From: Saccoglossus kowalevskii
Lineage: Eukaryota > Hemichordata > Enteropneusta > Harrimaniidae
DNA length: 64,000 bases
Assembly (NCBI RefSeq): GCF_000003605.2
Contig: NW_003107589.1
Span: forward strand, 448,310-512,309
Direction of reading: 5' to 3'
The notes below the pieces were generated by a model. It was not told the origin of the DNA. It ran no database searches and was given only the letters and a program-made list of their open reading frames with translations. The translations under genes were made by a program, and so were the position numbers. Shown here piece by piece: positions 1-11,200 of the stretch (within the stretch, counting starts at the first letter, position 1; every line of letters starts with the position of its first letter).

Positions 1-172
1 CGAAACAGTCACTAAAATCTCTTGCAATTTAATCGTTTTATGCATGGGGATGCGTGGTATAAGCCGTTAATCGCAACTCGTAGTCGTGCGTTTACAACTA
101 TAAAGGCCACAGTTTTTGTCAGCATCTTGTAAACGCACTCGGCCTTCGAAAATGTGAATAAATATTTCGTAA
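1..172. other. Left flank and first bases of repeat unit 1
   Basis: No gene is seen here. A perfect 10-bp inverted repeat, GCGTTTACAA at 88-97 and its complement at 127-136, makes a possible hairpin. From about 147 the sequence (TTCGAAAATGTGAATAAATA and onward) matches the start of the tandem units found again at 4271, 5471 and 6270. This marks the left end of the first unit, cut at 172 by the transposon that follows. Confidence 0.6.
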
Positions 173-197
173 CACTGGGCAAAATCGTTGATATACG
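173..197 (+). repeat. Left terminal inverted repeat of the CACTA-like element
   Basis: These 25 bp begin CACTGGGC and pair with 3365-3389 on the opposite strand with a single mismatch (A here, G there, at position 19). The target duplication TAA precedes it at 170-172. Confidence 0.88.
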
Positions 198-3100
198 ATT
201 GTATACGCAGATATACAATTTGTGTATATTCACGGTATACGTTTAGTAAACGCAGATATGATTACGTATACAAATCGTGTAATATACGTACATATGCGCT
301 ACGTTTTTTTATGGTTTCTTTAACACATGCCCGCCTTGGGTGACACGCTGCGTTTACGTACGTATTTTACATGCATCCTCGTAGTACAATTAACGTTGTT
401 TTACGAAGTCTGTATATTTACGCATACGTGGAGAATACTCTGCTCGTGGAATTGTCCGGTTTTATTTGGGGTCGCGGCCGCCAGTACTTATAATAAATAA
501 TTACCGGAACTGTCGACTCGCATGGCATCTTGAATCGATCAAAAAACGTCTCCTGTTTTGCCTGAGTACATGTAATTGAGAAATGGTTATGTACAGGTAC
601 AATTTAGAAACGCTTGTTACTAATTTCTAAATTAAAAAAAATATTTCCTGACTGAAGCGTACCATCGCTTTGATATTAACGTGATGTCTTCATTTGTCTC
701 ACTATATGTGAATTCGAACACAAGACAAGAAATTGCACAATAGAGTATAGGTTGATTAATTGCAATATGATTCGCAAGCCTGAATGAATGCGAACAATAC
801 GAGGTGTGAATATTTTGGCGAGTGTTAAAATACTTTCCATTCGGGTCGTGTGCGTGTTTCTCGGGGCCGGCTTGTGGTCTCTTACAGTTGAATGTTGGCC
901 GATCGGTTCCGGCACGAATGGCATTTTGGTAAGAATAGCCACAAAGTCCATACCACGAAAGTGAAATGAATTCTAACTGAGACACATGTAACAAAATTGG
1001 TCGAATTTGCCGTCATCGTCATTTCTAGGGATCGTTTGATTACGGAGTGTCATTTCTATTCCATTTACCATCGTACGCTGCGTTATTTTCAGAATACGAT
1101 CTATATCACCACAGTGGCAGTGATATCACCACAAACACTCGGAACACATACAGTGAACAACGCTAAAACATCGCATTTTCATTTCAAACAACTATGTATA
1201 TTTCTGGCTAGTACTCTTTGCAGTGACGTTTCAGATTTGCGAACACAATGCTCATTGTCTTCGTTGAACCATATATAGTTTATGGTTGAACCTGATATGT
1301 GGTACTTGGCAACATATTAGGAACTGTGTAAATGTTTGTAAAAACTAGACTGACGATTCATGTTTAAGTGCATTCACATCACGTGACTTCGATTAACTGT
1401 AATTATTCATGCTCAGCAGCGCAACGGTTTACCGGTTCATGTTTTTTTTTGTACCTTTATTCAACAAAATCTTAATTTTAACTTTAATTATTGTCATAAA
1501 TACAAGATTGAATAACTGCAGTGATATTCAAAGTCACATACATCTACTGTTTACTTCAGCGAGAATTGCAAAGAAATAATTCATATTGTTTAGAAGCCTA
1601 TTTATACTTGGGTCACGACGACCCTTTTCCGAATCTGTCTGTAAACTTGTATTTTGTTATCAGGTTTCATTTATAAATGTAAATAAATGTTTGTCTCTTA
1701 CTATCATTTGAATTCCTAAATACATTTTACTAGAAATTTTCCGTTTTCCATAGTCTATGGTATACGTGAGAGATACTCAAATGGTGCAGTCTCTCGTTCG
1801 GGTATAAATATTCATTTCAGCTTTGTGGTAGAGTGTCCCACAATTCTTTGCGCGAACGGACGTCCGTAGAACACTGTCCAAAATAATGAGGGCGCAATAC
1901 ACTAGTTGGACGTTATCATTATGGAACCGTCGTCACTAACTAATCAAACACCACGTTTTAGTACGTACAGAATAGTAAAATAACAAATATCTATATTACT
2001 GGAGGTGGATATCAAATAATAATCGAACATGATGAAACTGTGAAATGTCGAATTTTGCAATCGCACACCCCTACTAACAAAATGATATACGCTAACGTGA
2101 CTGAAGTGATGAGCCCTTTTGAAACCAGTTACGTAATTGTTGCATTAATCCAGGAACAAGATGTCCCATCTCCATCGTAGTTGTCGATTGTCTGACGTTC
2201 AGGCTGATCTCAATCCCCATCTCATCTTCACCAAGTCGAAGTTTATTCGGAAGTTTTGATAGATCTCGCCCAGTGTTCAAGCATCTCGGATCACCAGCAT
2301 TATGCGATCTTTAGTTACAACAGTAAATCGTTTGCGAAAGGAAGTCATGGCTACAACAAAACAGACAGAAGAAAGCGTGCTATTTTAAAAACCGAAACCA
2401 AGTCACCACAAGAGAATGATATCAACCCTTTTAGAAGTTCTGAAAATCAGCGTGTCCGGATTGACCCTGCAGTATTTGTGTAAGTTGTGTTTAACTTCCA
2501 GTCGATGTAGCGTGTCATTTCAAACACGCATAGAAAAGTCATTGTTCAATTTTTCACACGTAGTTCATACCATTTCATTGTAACTATTATAACTTGTATT
2601 CAGTGGATCGATTTTGATTATAGCCTGTAAATCGCTGTATACGCAATTTTATTTTATGTGTCAGAAAAAAACGTAGGTATGCGAAATTCGAAAATTGATG
2701 TCCGATCTAATTAATTGACCTCTTAACCCAAATTAATAGTAATTCATGTTGGCCTGGTTATACCATATTATGTCCGTTGTTCCATGCTTTTGTCTGATCC
2801 TTCATTGTTTTCAAAGGGCTCGACTCAATTTGACAAAGGGCCCAGGCTGTTCAGCAATTAACCGATACAGGCTAGTTTAAAGTGGGTGTTAGACTTGCAT
2901 ACAGTCTCTTGTTTTAATTTTTTTATTAAATAAAATATGGTAGTGTATAAATGACGATAGCGGTAACCCAACTTTCGTGGTAACCCGGCTCTCGCCATTT
3001 ACACGCCCCCACTACCAACGAAGGAGCTACGACGCGATCCTCGAAACGTTGCCTGAACCAATCACAAACAAGAACAGACATGAATTAACTCTGTGTAGTG

Positions 3101-3364
3101 GTTTATCACGTGTCCGTATATACTACGTATACGTAGGAATACGTTAGACAGCATTGTTCTGCATTACGTGCACGTTAATATGCGCACTGTATACTTCCGG
3201 TCTCCGTAAATATACTGCTGTGTATATTTACGTATCAGTATATTCCGAATGTGTGAATATACGTTGCGTATTCCCCGTACATACGTTGAATGTACGTGTG
3301 CGCCGACCAACGTATATCTTCGAATATCGGGAATATACGCGTGCGAATACGCTAATGTACCCGC

Positions 3365-3389
3365 CGTATACCAACGATTTTGCCCAGTG
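3365..3389 (-). repeat. Right terminal inverted repeat of the CACTA-like element
   Basis: This is the complement of the left end and finishes GCCCAGTG. It is followed by TAA at 3390-3392, after which the split tandem unit resumes. Confidence 0.88.
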
Positions 3390-3516
3390 TAAATTGATGT
3401 TAAATTACCGTAGTCTTACTCCAAGTATGTAGAGGTCATAGGTCAATTCTAGAAGATACTTGTGTAAGCGATATCGATATCCTAAAACCTTAAATAGCCG
3501 CGAATTCGGCTTAATT

Positions 3517-3640
3517 TCAAATGATCTCTGCAGTTGTGTGGTTAGGTTACCGATAAATGTGTAAAGTAAAGCACAATCGGGCATGGTTTGTACTTGCATG
3601 GAGGACTCCCCGAGTAAACGAGCTATTGAATTTTTTTTTT
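3517..3640 (+). pseudogene. 5S rRNA-like segment, array copy 1
   Basis: The 3' two thirds align with 5S rRNA. AAGTAAAGCAC sits at the A-box position (5S AAGCTAAGCAG or similar). It is followed by TCGGGCATGGTTTGTACTTG, matching the region leading into the C box, then a GGAGACTCCC-like stretch (here GAGGACTCCC) and GAGTAAACGAGC. A run of ten T residues at 3631-3640 sits where a Pol III terminator follows a 5S gene. The 5' third is weaker. Too diverged to be a working ribosomal RNA; transcription by Pol III is possible but unproven. The start is approximate. Confidence 0.7.
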
Positions 3641-4431
3641 GTTTCATCACAAACATGGAAAAGATATACGGCAATATTTCTCTATTTTTTCTTCCTATGA
3701 TGTCAATCATTTATAGTAGAAAATCGTGGCATTTTTGTACCTTTTTCAATTAATGGAAAGTTTTGAAATTTCTTATAATTTTCAAGTACAAATTGTTGAT
3801 CATGTCGGCACGTAGTGGGTTTTTAGTTGTTAACGCACCGTGCAAAGTTGTTCAAATTATTGCAAAGCTGGTAGATGAATTTGTATAAATGAACTAAGTT
3901 GTTAGCATATCGAAAAGTTATAAAGTCGACAGATTTAATTAAAGTCAATTGAAAGCAGCCTATAGATGTTCACGTGAGTTGACTGTAAAATGTTAGAAAA
4001 CAGCGTGCAAAGTTGGAAAAACGAAAGAAATGTTGGCGGAGTTGCTTGCATATATAACCTAAGTCATTATCATGACAACCCCGCTGTTAAATGTCGATAA
4101 CATTAAGTAAATGTTCTCAGAATGCCTCATATATAAGAAGATTATCACAACAGTCACCGAAAAGACGACAACAAACTGCTTAAAAAGTTGTGAAAAGCGA
4201 TTGCAAAGTTGGTAGTTTCATTAGGGATTGTTACCTGTGATATCATATTAACAAGTCCCATATTTAAAAGTTCGAAAATGTGAATAAGTATTTCGTAAAT
4301 TGCTGTTAAATTACCGTAGTCTTACTCCAAGTATGTAGAGGTCATAGGTCAATTCTAGAAGATACTTGTGTAAGCGATATCGATTTTAAAACATTCAAAA
4401 ACATGAAATAGCCGCCAATTCGGCTTAATTT

Positions 4432-4550
4432 CAAACAATCCATACTGCTATGTGGTATGGTGACCGAGCGATATTTAAAGTAAAGCACAATCGGGCATGG
4501 TTAGTACTTGCATGGGAGACTCCCTAGATAAATGAGATGTTGAACTTTTT
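4432..4550 (+). pseudogene. 5S rRNA-like segment, array copy 2 (best preserved)
   Basis: From about 4475 to 4547 the segment aligns without gaps to the last ~75 bases of metazoan 5S rRNA as I recall it. GTTAGTACTTG followed by ATGGGAGAC is intact apart from one base between them, which is the C-box core. CCATAC at about 4440 falls close to where 5S has CCATACC. TTTTT ends it at 4546-4550. The A-box equivalent reads AAGTAAAGCACAATCGGGC. The later helix sequences have drifted (TAGATAAATGAGATG in place of TGGGAATACCGGGTG), so base pairing is probably lost. Confidence 0.78.
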
Positions 4551-4854
4551 GTTTTTTCCATCGCACATATTTGAAATACATAAGGCAACGTTCCTGCAAT
4601 TTTCTCTTATCGTGATGTCAATCATTTATAGTGGGAAATCGTGGAATGTTTGTAACTTATTTTAATTTATGGAAATTTTTTAAAGTCCAATTCTATTTTT
4701 CAAGAACAAATTGTTGATGATGTCAGCACGTAGTGGAGTTCACGCTGTTAACACACCATGCACACTTGTTCAAAGTTACTGCAAAGTTGTGGAAAGTTAT
4801 TGCAAAGTTGGTAGATGTATCTGTATAAATGAACTAAGTTGTTGGCATATAGGA

Positions 4855-5370
4855 ACGCGCAGTTGTAAAGTCGACAAATTTAATAGAGCCAGTTAAAAGC
4901 AGCTTATAGATGTTCACGTGAGTTGACTGTAAAATGTTAGAAAACAGCGTTCAAAGTTGAAAAAACACGAAAGAAATGTTGGCGGAGTTGCTTGTATATA
5001 TAACCTAAGTCATTATCATGACAACCCCGTAGTGAAATGTCGATAACATTAAGTAAATGTTCCGAGAATGTCCACATATAAGGAGATTATCACAACAGTC
5101 ACTGAAAAGTCGACGCACATTTGTAATGTCCACAAATTTAATAAAAGCCAATTGAAAGCAGCCTATAGATGTTCCCATTAGCTGACTGGAAAATGTTAGT
5201 AAACACATGCGAAGTTGAAAAAACCGAAGCGAATATTGGCGGAGTTGCATGTATATTTATCCTAAGTCATTGTCATGACAACCCCGCAGTTAAATTTCGA
5301 AAACATTAAATATTCCGCGAATGGCTCGTATATAAGCATATTATCACAACAGTCAACCGAAAAATCGACA
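4855..5370 (+). repeat. Internal 258-bp tandem duplication in unit 2
   Basis: GTCGACAAATTTAATA at 4870 recurs as GTCCACAAATTTAATA at 5128. The blocks that follow are repeated in the same order: ATAGATGTTC, TTGGCGGAGTTGC, TCATGACAACCCCG, and TTATCACAACAGTCA. The two halves differ at many positions. The duplication explains the extra length of this unit. Confidence 0.8.
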
Positions 5371-5630
5371 ACAAACTGTTTACAAAGTTGTGAAAAGCGA
5401 TTGCAAAGTTGGTAGTTTCATTAGGGATTGTTACCTGTGATATCATATTAACAAGTCCCATATTTAAAAGTTCGAAAATGTGAATAAGTATTTTGTAAAT
5501 TGCTGTTAAATTACCGTAGTGTTACTCAAAGTATGTAGAGGTCATAGGTCAATTCTAGAAGGCAATTGTGCAAGCTATATCGTTTTTAAAACATTCAAAA
5601 ACATGAAATAGCCGCCAATTCGGCTTAATT

Positions 5631-5703
5631 TAGTAGTACAATACAATCGGGCGTGGTCAGTACTTGCATGGGATACTCCCTGAGTAAACGAGCTGTTGAA
5701 TTT
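5631..5703 (+). pseudogene. 5S rRNA-like segment, array copy 3 (5' deleted)
   Basis: Only the 3' part remains: AATCGGGCGTGGTCAGTACT, TGCATGGGATACTCCCTGAG and TAAACGAGCTGTTGAA. The 5' half seen in the other units is missing between the TTCGGCTTAATT block and AGTACAATAC. The T-run is broken (TTTGTGTTTG). Confidence 0.72.
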
Positions 5704-6427
5704 GTGTTTGTTTCATCGCACATATGGAAAAGATATAAGGCAACGTTTCTGCATTCTTTCTTACCGTGATGTCAATCATTTATAGCGGAAAATCATGGAA
5801 TTTTTGTAACTTTTTCAATTAATGGAAATTTTTCAAATTGCATCTAATTTTCAAGAACAAGTTGTTGATTATGTCGGCACGTATTGGGTTTTACGCTGTT
5901 AAAACAGAACACTCTAATTTATTGCAGAATACTTCTCCACCACTTTGTAAAAGAACCAAACAATTCAGAAACTATCTCTTTTACATTATTGTTGAGAACC
6001 GTGTAGTCTCCCTTTTCTCATAAAGATGTGTTGGCTAACTGTTTTCGTTCTCTAGTAGCAGTAAAAATAGCAGAACAATCGATTTTGTTTATTTAGCAGT
6101 CACATGACGTAATTAATATTGACATTAGTGTTATCATAATTTTTTGTTGCAAGGGCTACAACAACATGTAAACATTGTTAGTCATTAATCATTATAATTT
6201 TTATCAAGCTTTTTCTGTTTTGCCTACGAAAGTCTACTACATCTTTAACAAGTTCAATAGTTAAAAGTTCGAAAATATAAATGAATGTTTCGTAAATGGC
6301 TGTTAAATCACCGTAGTGTTAGTCAAAGTATGTATAAGTCATAGGTCAATTCTAGAAGATACTTGTGCAAGTGATATCGTTTTTAAAACATTCAAAACAT
6401 GAAATAGCCGCCAATTCGACTTAATTT

Positions 6428-6556
6428 CAAATAATCCATACAGCTGTGTGGATAGGTGACCTACCAATGTTTAAGGTAAAGTACAATACAATCGGGTGTG
6501 GTTAGTACTTGCTTGCTTGGGAGACTCTCTGAGTAAACGGGCTGATGATTTATTTT
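6428..6556 (+). pseudogene. 5S rRNA-like segment, array copy 4
   Basis: CCATAC at 6436 matches the 5S start region. It is followed by a GGTAAAGTAC A-box equivalent, ATCGGGTGTGGTTAGTACTT, and GGGAGACTCTCTGAGTAAAC. A GCTT duplication (GCTTGCTTGG in place of GCATGG) lies in the C box. A short T-run closes the segment at 6552-6556. Confidence 0.72.
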
Positions 6557-7200
6557 TAGTTTCATCGCACATATGGAAAAGATATAAGGCAACGTTCCTG
6601 CATTCTTTCTTACCGTGATGTCAATCATTTTTGTAGCGAAAAATCATGGAATTTTTGCAACTTTCTCAATTAATGTAATTTTTTTCAAATTCCTTCTAAT
6701 TTTCAAAAACAAGTCATTGATGATATCGGTACGTAATGTGTTTTACGCTGTTAATACACCATGCACAGTTGTTCAAAGTGACTGCAAAATTGTGGAAGTT
6801 GTTATATGTATTTGTATATATGACCTAAGTTGATGGCATATAGAAACGCGCAGTTGTAAAGTCGACAAATGTATAAATAAAAGTCAATTGAAAGCAGCTT
6901 ATAGATGTTCACATGAGTTGACTGTAACATGTTAGAAAACAGTGTGCAAAGCTGGAAAAACGAAAAAAATTTTAGCGGAGTCATGACAATGACAACCCCG
7001 CAGTTAAATTTCAAAGATATTAAGTAAATGTTCTGGGAATGCCTCATTTATAAGCAGATTAACACAACAGCCAACCGAAAAAAAATGCTTACAAAGTTGT
7101 CAAAAGCGATTGCATAGTTGGTAGTTTCATTTTGGATTGTTACCTGTGATATCATATTAACAAGTGAATAAATGTTTCGTAAGTTGTTGTTAATTTATTG

Positions 7201-8277
7201 TATTGTTAGAAAACAGCGTTTATTGAAACAGTACGAATGCAGTACGCCAGTATTTTAATGAAAAGCGCTAGCACGCAGTCACCTAGTAGTTGCTGCCATC
7301 ATAATCTTGTTAGGTGGTCTTTGCATTCGGCACTAAACATTTTTACAGTTATGCCTAAATAGAGTGGTTTTCATTGAGTCGGAAAATGAGATGGCAATGA
7401 AATTGCGGGATATTAAAATTTCTTAAATGTAGCAATAATGTTAATGGCTCAACGGGGGGGGGGGGATATCGACCGTTATGTGTGTTTTTTGTAAGCGTAT
7501 TCAAATCAATGAAACTATGCTCCGTCATTTCTCCGATTACTGGCGCAAATATTTTAACAATACTTTTGGCTCTTTTGGTTGGTTATATACAAAAAATCGT
7601 AGAGTGCCTCACAAGCTCAAGTTGGCAAACCTGAAATATATTTAACTACCTAGTTACATTTCAATTCATTCGTATACTAGTACGTGCTACTCGTCGCGGT
7701 TCATTGCGTGTTGATCACAGCACGCTTATTCATCGTATTCGTTACTTCAGTGAATCAAATTCTGCTTCAGATTTAGTCATAATCATTTTGTCATTGGGCA
7801 CTATTGTATTTCGAGCATTCTAACCGTCTTATATATAAATACACGGTGAAACGATAAATGAGATCAGTACCTTTAATTTAATATTTTTTGGGGGTAAATA
7901 CAATTTTGACTAGGATTTGTAATCAGAATATCATCCGCATAGACCACATTGTTTCATCTAATTAATTCAAATTCCGATTAAATATGAACTACTCAGTTTA
8001 TTAGGACGAGTAACAAATACATAATGTTTGTGAGAAGAATCTTTTTGAAACGTAGTACTACAAAAATAACTGACCAACGTATTCGATAAACCTACTTGAA
8101 ATTAACGTGTACAAAACGTTCCCTCGAGATACATAACAGTTATAACAAGACAATAAATATTCAGTAGAATAACGAAAGGCTCATAGGCGCAAGTTAGTCT
8201 AATATAATGAAAGGCAAGTCTGACGATATTCCATTTACAAGACATGTGTAAACTTGATCTAACAGGCATTATAGCGT
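7201..8277. other. Intergenic stretch; 3' flank of the decarboxylase gene
   Basis: No coding frame is supported. A run of 12 G lies at 7454-7465. On the minus strand AATAAA at 8002-7997 lies about 280 bp past the decarboxylase stop codon and is the likely polyadenylation signal. Confidence 0.5.
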
Positions 8278-11200
8278 TTAACATTCGTCGTTCACTTTCA
8301 GACGTTTTAAATTATTTTTCTTTCTTAATTTCTCTGTATTGACTCTAATTATACTGAGCAATAAATCAATATTTTCACGATGTAATCTGAAATTCAGTAC
8401 ACATATACGGAGGTGATAGATTCCATCTAAGGTTGTTGATGACAAATACACTCTGCCATCTGATAGGATATATCTCATTAATTCGCGGCTCATCCTGTCC
8501 GACAGACTTCTGTTTCTTGCTCCAAAGTGAAACAATACCACACTGAGCACCGGCTTGGGCCCTGCGATAATTCCATCAATTTCTGACAACGAAGAAAAAG
8601 CGGGAATAAAAACCAAAGGAAACAATATTGTATTTTGTAGATATAATGACTTGTGTGCTAATGGACACATCAAATAGTCCAATAAAATAATTTGTCAAAT
8701 TAAATAAAATAATTCACCAATTAAACTTATGTATACCAAAGACATTCGCGTCTATTTATATTATTGACAGTACTTGAACTGTCGGCGTTTGAAAAGACTT
8801 TCACATCAAACACAAAAAACATGCACAAATGGTACTCATTATATGCAAAATTATTCGGTATAACCATTTAATTAACCATTTTGATGTAATTGACATGGAA
8901 ACGAGTTCTAATGTTATCTAACGTGATTATGTAGATTTAATTTTAGCAGATCAGCGAAAATAGCGAAATTGAAACCCAATGAAGAATTACTGTCTCGATC
9001 CTGAATTAACGGAAGCGGATATCATAAATGACGTAATCGTTTGCCGGGACGATTTTACCATCTAAGCACAATGAACTCAAACAAACTAATTGCACATCGT
9101 CCGTACTACGCGGTGATATAGATTTACAAAGGTTCACGACAATGTGAAATAGAATTAGCAATAATGTACTTGACTAGTGGTCCTGTCTATTAGTTAGCTT
9201 CATGATCGGAACAGAAAAAAAGACATTTTGCACTTATAATAAGTATCAATTGACTTGATTCATGAGAAACTATCACAAGAAACAAAACCCAAGGAAATAA
9301 TTAGGTTTGAACCTCCTTGTACTCTCTGAAACATGGAATTTAGACCGTGAATTTGCATAATCGTCCAAATATATTTGACAGTGTGCTGGAAGTGCAATAT
9401 AATTAGTGAACACACTCATTTCAGAAAAGGAGTCCGCCTAATAAATGACATGAACAGCATATCGAAACAAACTTGGATTTTCGTTAATTATGCGTTCGAC
9501 GAAAGTTTCATTTTATTACTTGTGATGGCGTGCCGACGAAATTAAGACTCACCAAACACACATATATACATTAACTAGTCTAGTAGCGTTACTTGATAAT
9601 ACAGAACGATGGCCCCACAAGACCAACATATCATTAAATACAACCTGTCAGTTTATGGTGAAAATAATTTGCCAACAGCATTTTCTCCTCAAGAGCAGAA
9701 GAGAAAGTCGTCACACCAAATAGCTTCAATGTCAACCACATTTTCAATCCTCTGAAATGAAAAATAATAATCGCAATAGTACTAGTAATCTGCCGCAGAT
9801 CAACCTTATTAAGTTCTATTGGTAGCGTCTATTCATTTGCAATATATTTAAACTTAATAATATAGGTTTTACGATGAGTACCCCCACTGGATGAATGTAG
9901 ACAAACCATCCAAGGAATGATCATAAAAGCAATGCACACCCTGATATCCACACGATGTTGTGTATCTTACCGAAAGGGCCTTGTCAGTTCAAACGATAGA
10001 TCAGACGGTGACCACTCATCTATTTCCACATCTTGAAGAATGTCATTAGAATATCCTGAAAGTTTGTGCGATTCATATAGCTTTCTGCCATTGCGAATTA
10101 CAATGGCGCCAATGCCATTTGGGAGAAACAGTCCTGAAATAAAAAAAACACATGGCTGTTAATACTACAACAACATTCATCAATGTGATTAGTATTATGG
10201 GTAAATTGTTAATTTTATCATTAAACACGTTACCTTTATGTGGATCAATAATTATAGAATCTGTTCGCTCAGTGCCTTTAAACCAGTGTTTTAAACCATC
10301 GACCAAGATAAAGAATCCTCCGTAGGCGGCGTCTGCGTGTAGCCATACGTCTTGCTCTTCAGCCACGTCTGCTATTTTGTCTATGGGATCGATGGAACCT
10401 AAATTGCCTGTACCAATGCTGATTGCAATGAAGAATGGTATTAATCCAGCCTGAAAAATTGAATTATCTTGCGCTATTCGTCGTTTGTGTGAATTGCGAA
10501 GTCTTTGTTCGCCATATACAAAGTAATTAATCGTTGATTAAAATTTGTCTTCACGGTAACATTTATTTATCCAAGCAAAAAAACATGAAAAATAGTTATA
10601 AGGATAGGATAATTCAGAAATTTTTAATATCAATTAATTGATGCAAACGACACTATCGGGATGAGATTACTATTTCCGAAACACTAGATGTAACTGTATG
10701 CATTGATATATTGAATCTACATCGATATCTTAACTGGGTTGGAAAACATTTCCACACATAAATGTTACTGTTACCTTTTTGTCTGACCTTATTTGATTTT
10801 GCAGACACTTTGGGTCCATCTGCCATTCGTTTGTGAAATCAATAAATCGAAGAATGACGTCATGCATTCCTAAAATACGCATGCCTTTGTGCACACAGTT
10901 GTATGTGTCTTTTGTCAGATAGACCACCGCTCTAGAAAGAAAAAAAAAAAAACATTAATTAATAAATTGAAGACTACAACTATTGTAAATGTGTGACAAT
11001 CTGTGACATATTACATCATACTAAGCCACAATATCATAGGTAAGAGTGACACAATGGCGGTTCGAATTAGAGATAAACATGGTACATTCAAATTTGTAAG
11101 ACATTATTAGTGTTACAAAGTACAATCAGGTGTTAATCCAAAATCGAACACACCATAACCTATAAACTATTCAGTTAACACGATGTCACGGGGAAAGCAA

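Larger units (their letters stand above)
173..3389. mobile_element. Non-autonomous CACTA (EnSpm, CMC group) DNA transposon
   Basis: The ends are inverted repeats. The left end reads CACTGGGCAAAATCGTTG and the right end is its exact complement; the match extends to 25 bp with one mismatch. The triplet TAA lies directly outside both ends (170-172 and 3390-3392). The uninterrupted site is visible at about 4291-4300 in the next repeat unit, which carries TAA once, so this is a clean insertion with a 3-bp target duplication. CACTR termini with a 3-bp duplication are the hallmark of CACTA elements. Both ends (about 190-440 and 3110-3370) are packed with short TATACG/CGTATA/GAATACG motifs, like the subterminal repeats to which CACTA transposases bind. 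The interior has no open frame over 120 codons and no recognisable transposase, so it probably moved using a transposase made elsewhere. A CpG-rich, CCAAT-containing patch at about 2960-3070 looks promoter-like. Confidence 0.85.
3390..7200 (+). repeat. Tandem array of ~0.9-kb units, each with a 5S rRNA-derived segment
   Basis: The anchor motif around CGAAAATGTGAATA recurs at about 147, 4272, 5472 and 6270, and a partial copy (GTGAATAAATGTTTCGTAA) starts at 7164. This gives four units. Without the transposon, unit 1 is about 905 bp; the others are about 1200, 798 and 894 bp. Unit 2 is long because of an internal 258-bp duplication. In unit 3 the stretch at about 5905-6255 is replaced by unrelated sequence. 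Shared blocks in order are: a start ending AGGTCATAGGTCAATTCTAG, the 5S-like segment, a T-run, GTGATGTCAATCATTTATAG, a block with repeated GCAAAGTTG, and CATGACAACCCCGC. The units differ by many substitutions and indels, so the array is old. Its layout is that of a 5S rDNA cluster (gene, T-run, spacer) that has decayed, or of a satellite built on a 5S-derived SINE. Confidence 0.85.

Noticed and set aside
632-994. 120-codon minus-strand frame inside the CACTA-like element as a transposase
   Set aside because: No DDE-type motif or zinc-binding pattern, and too short for a CMC transposase.
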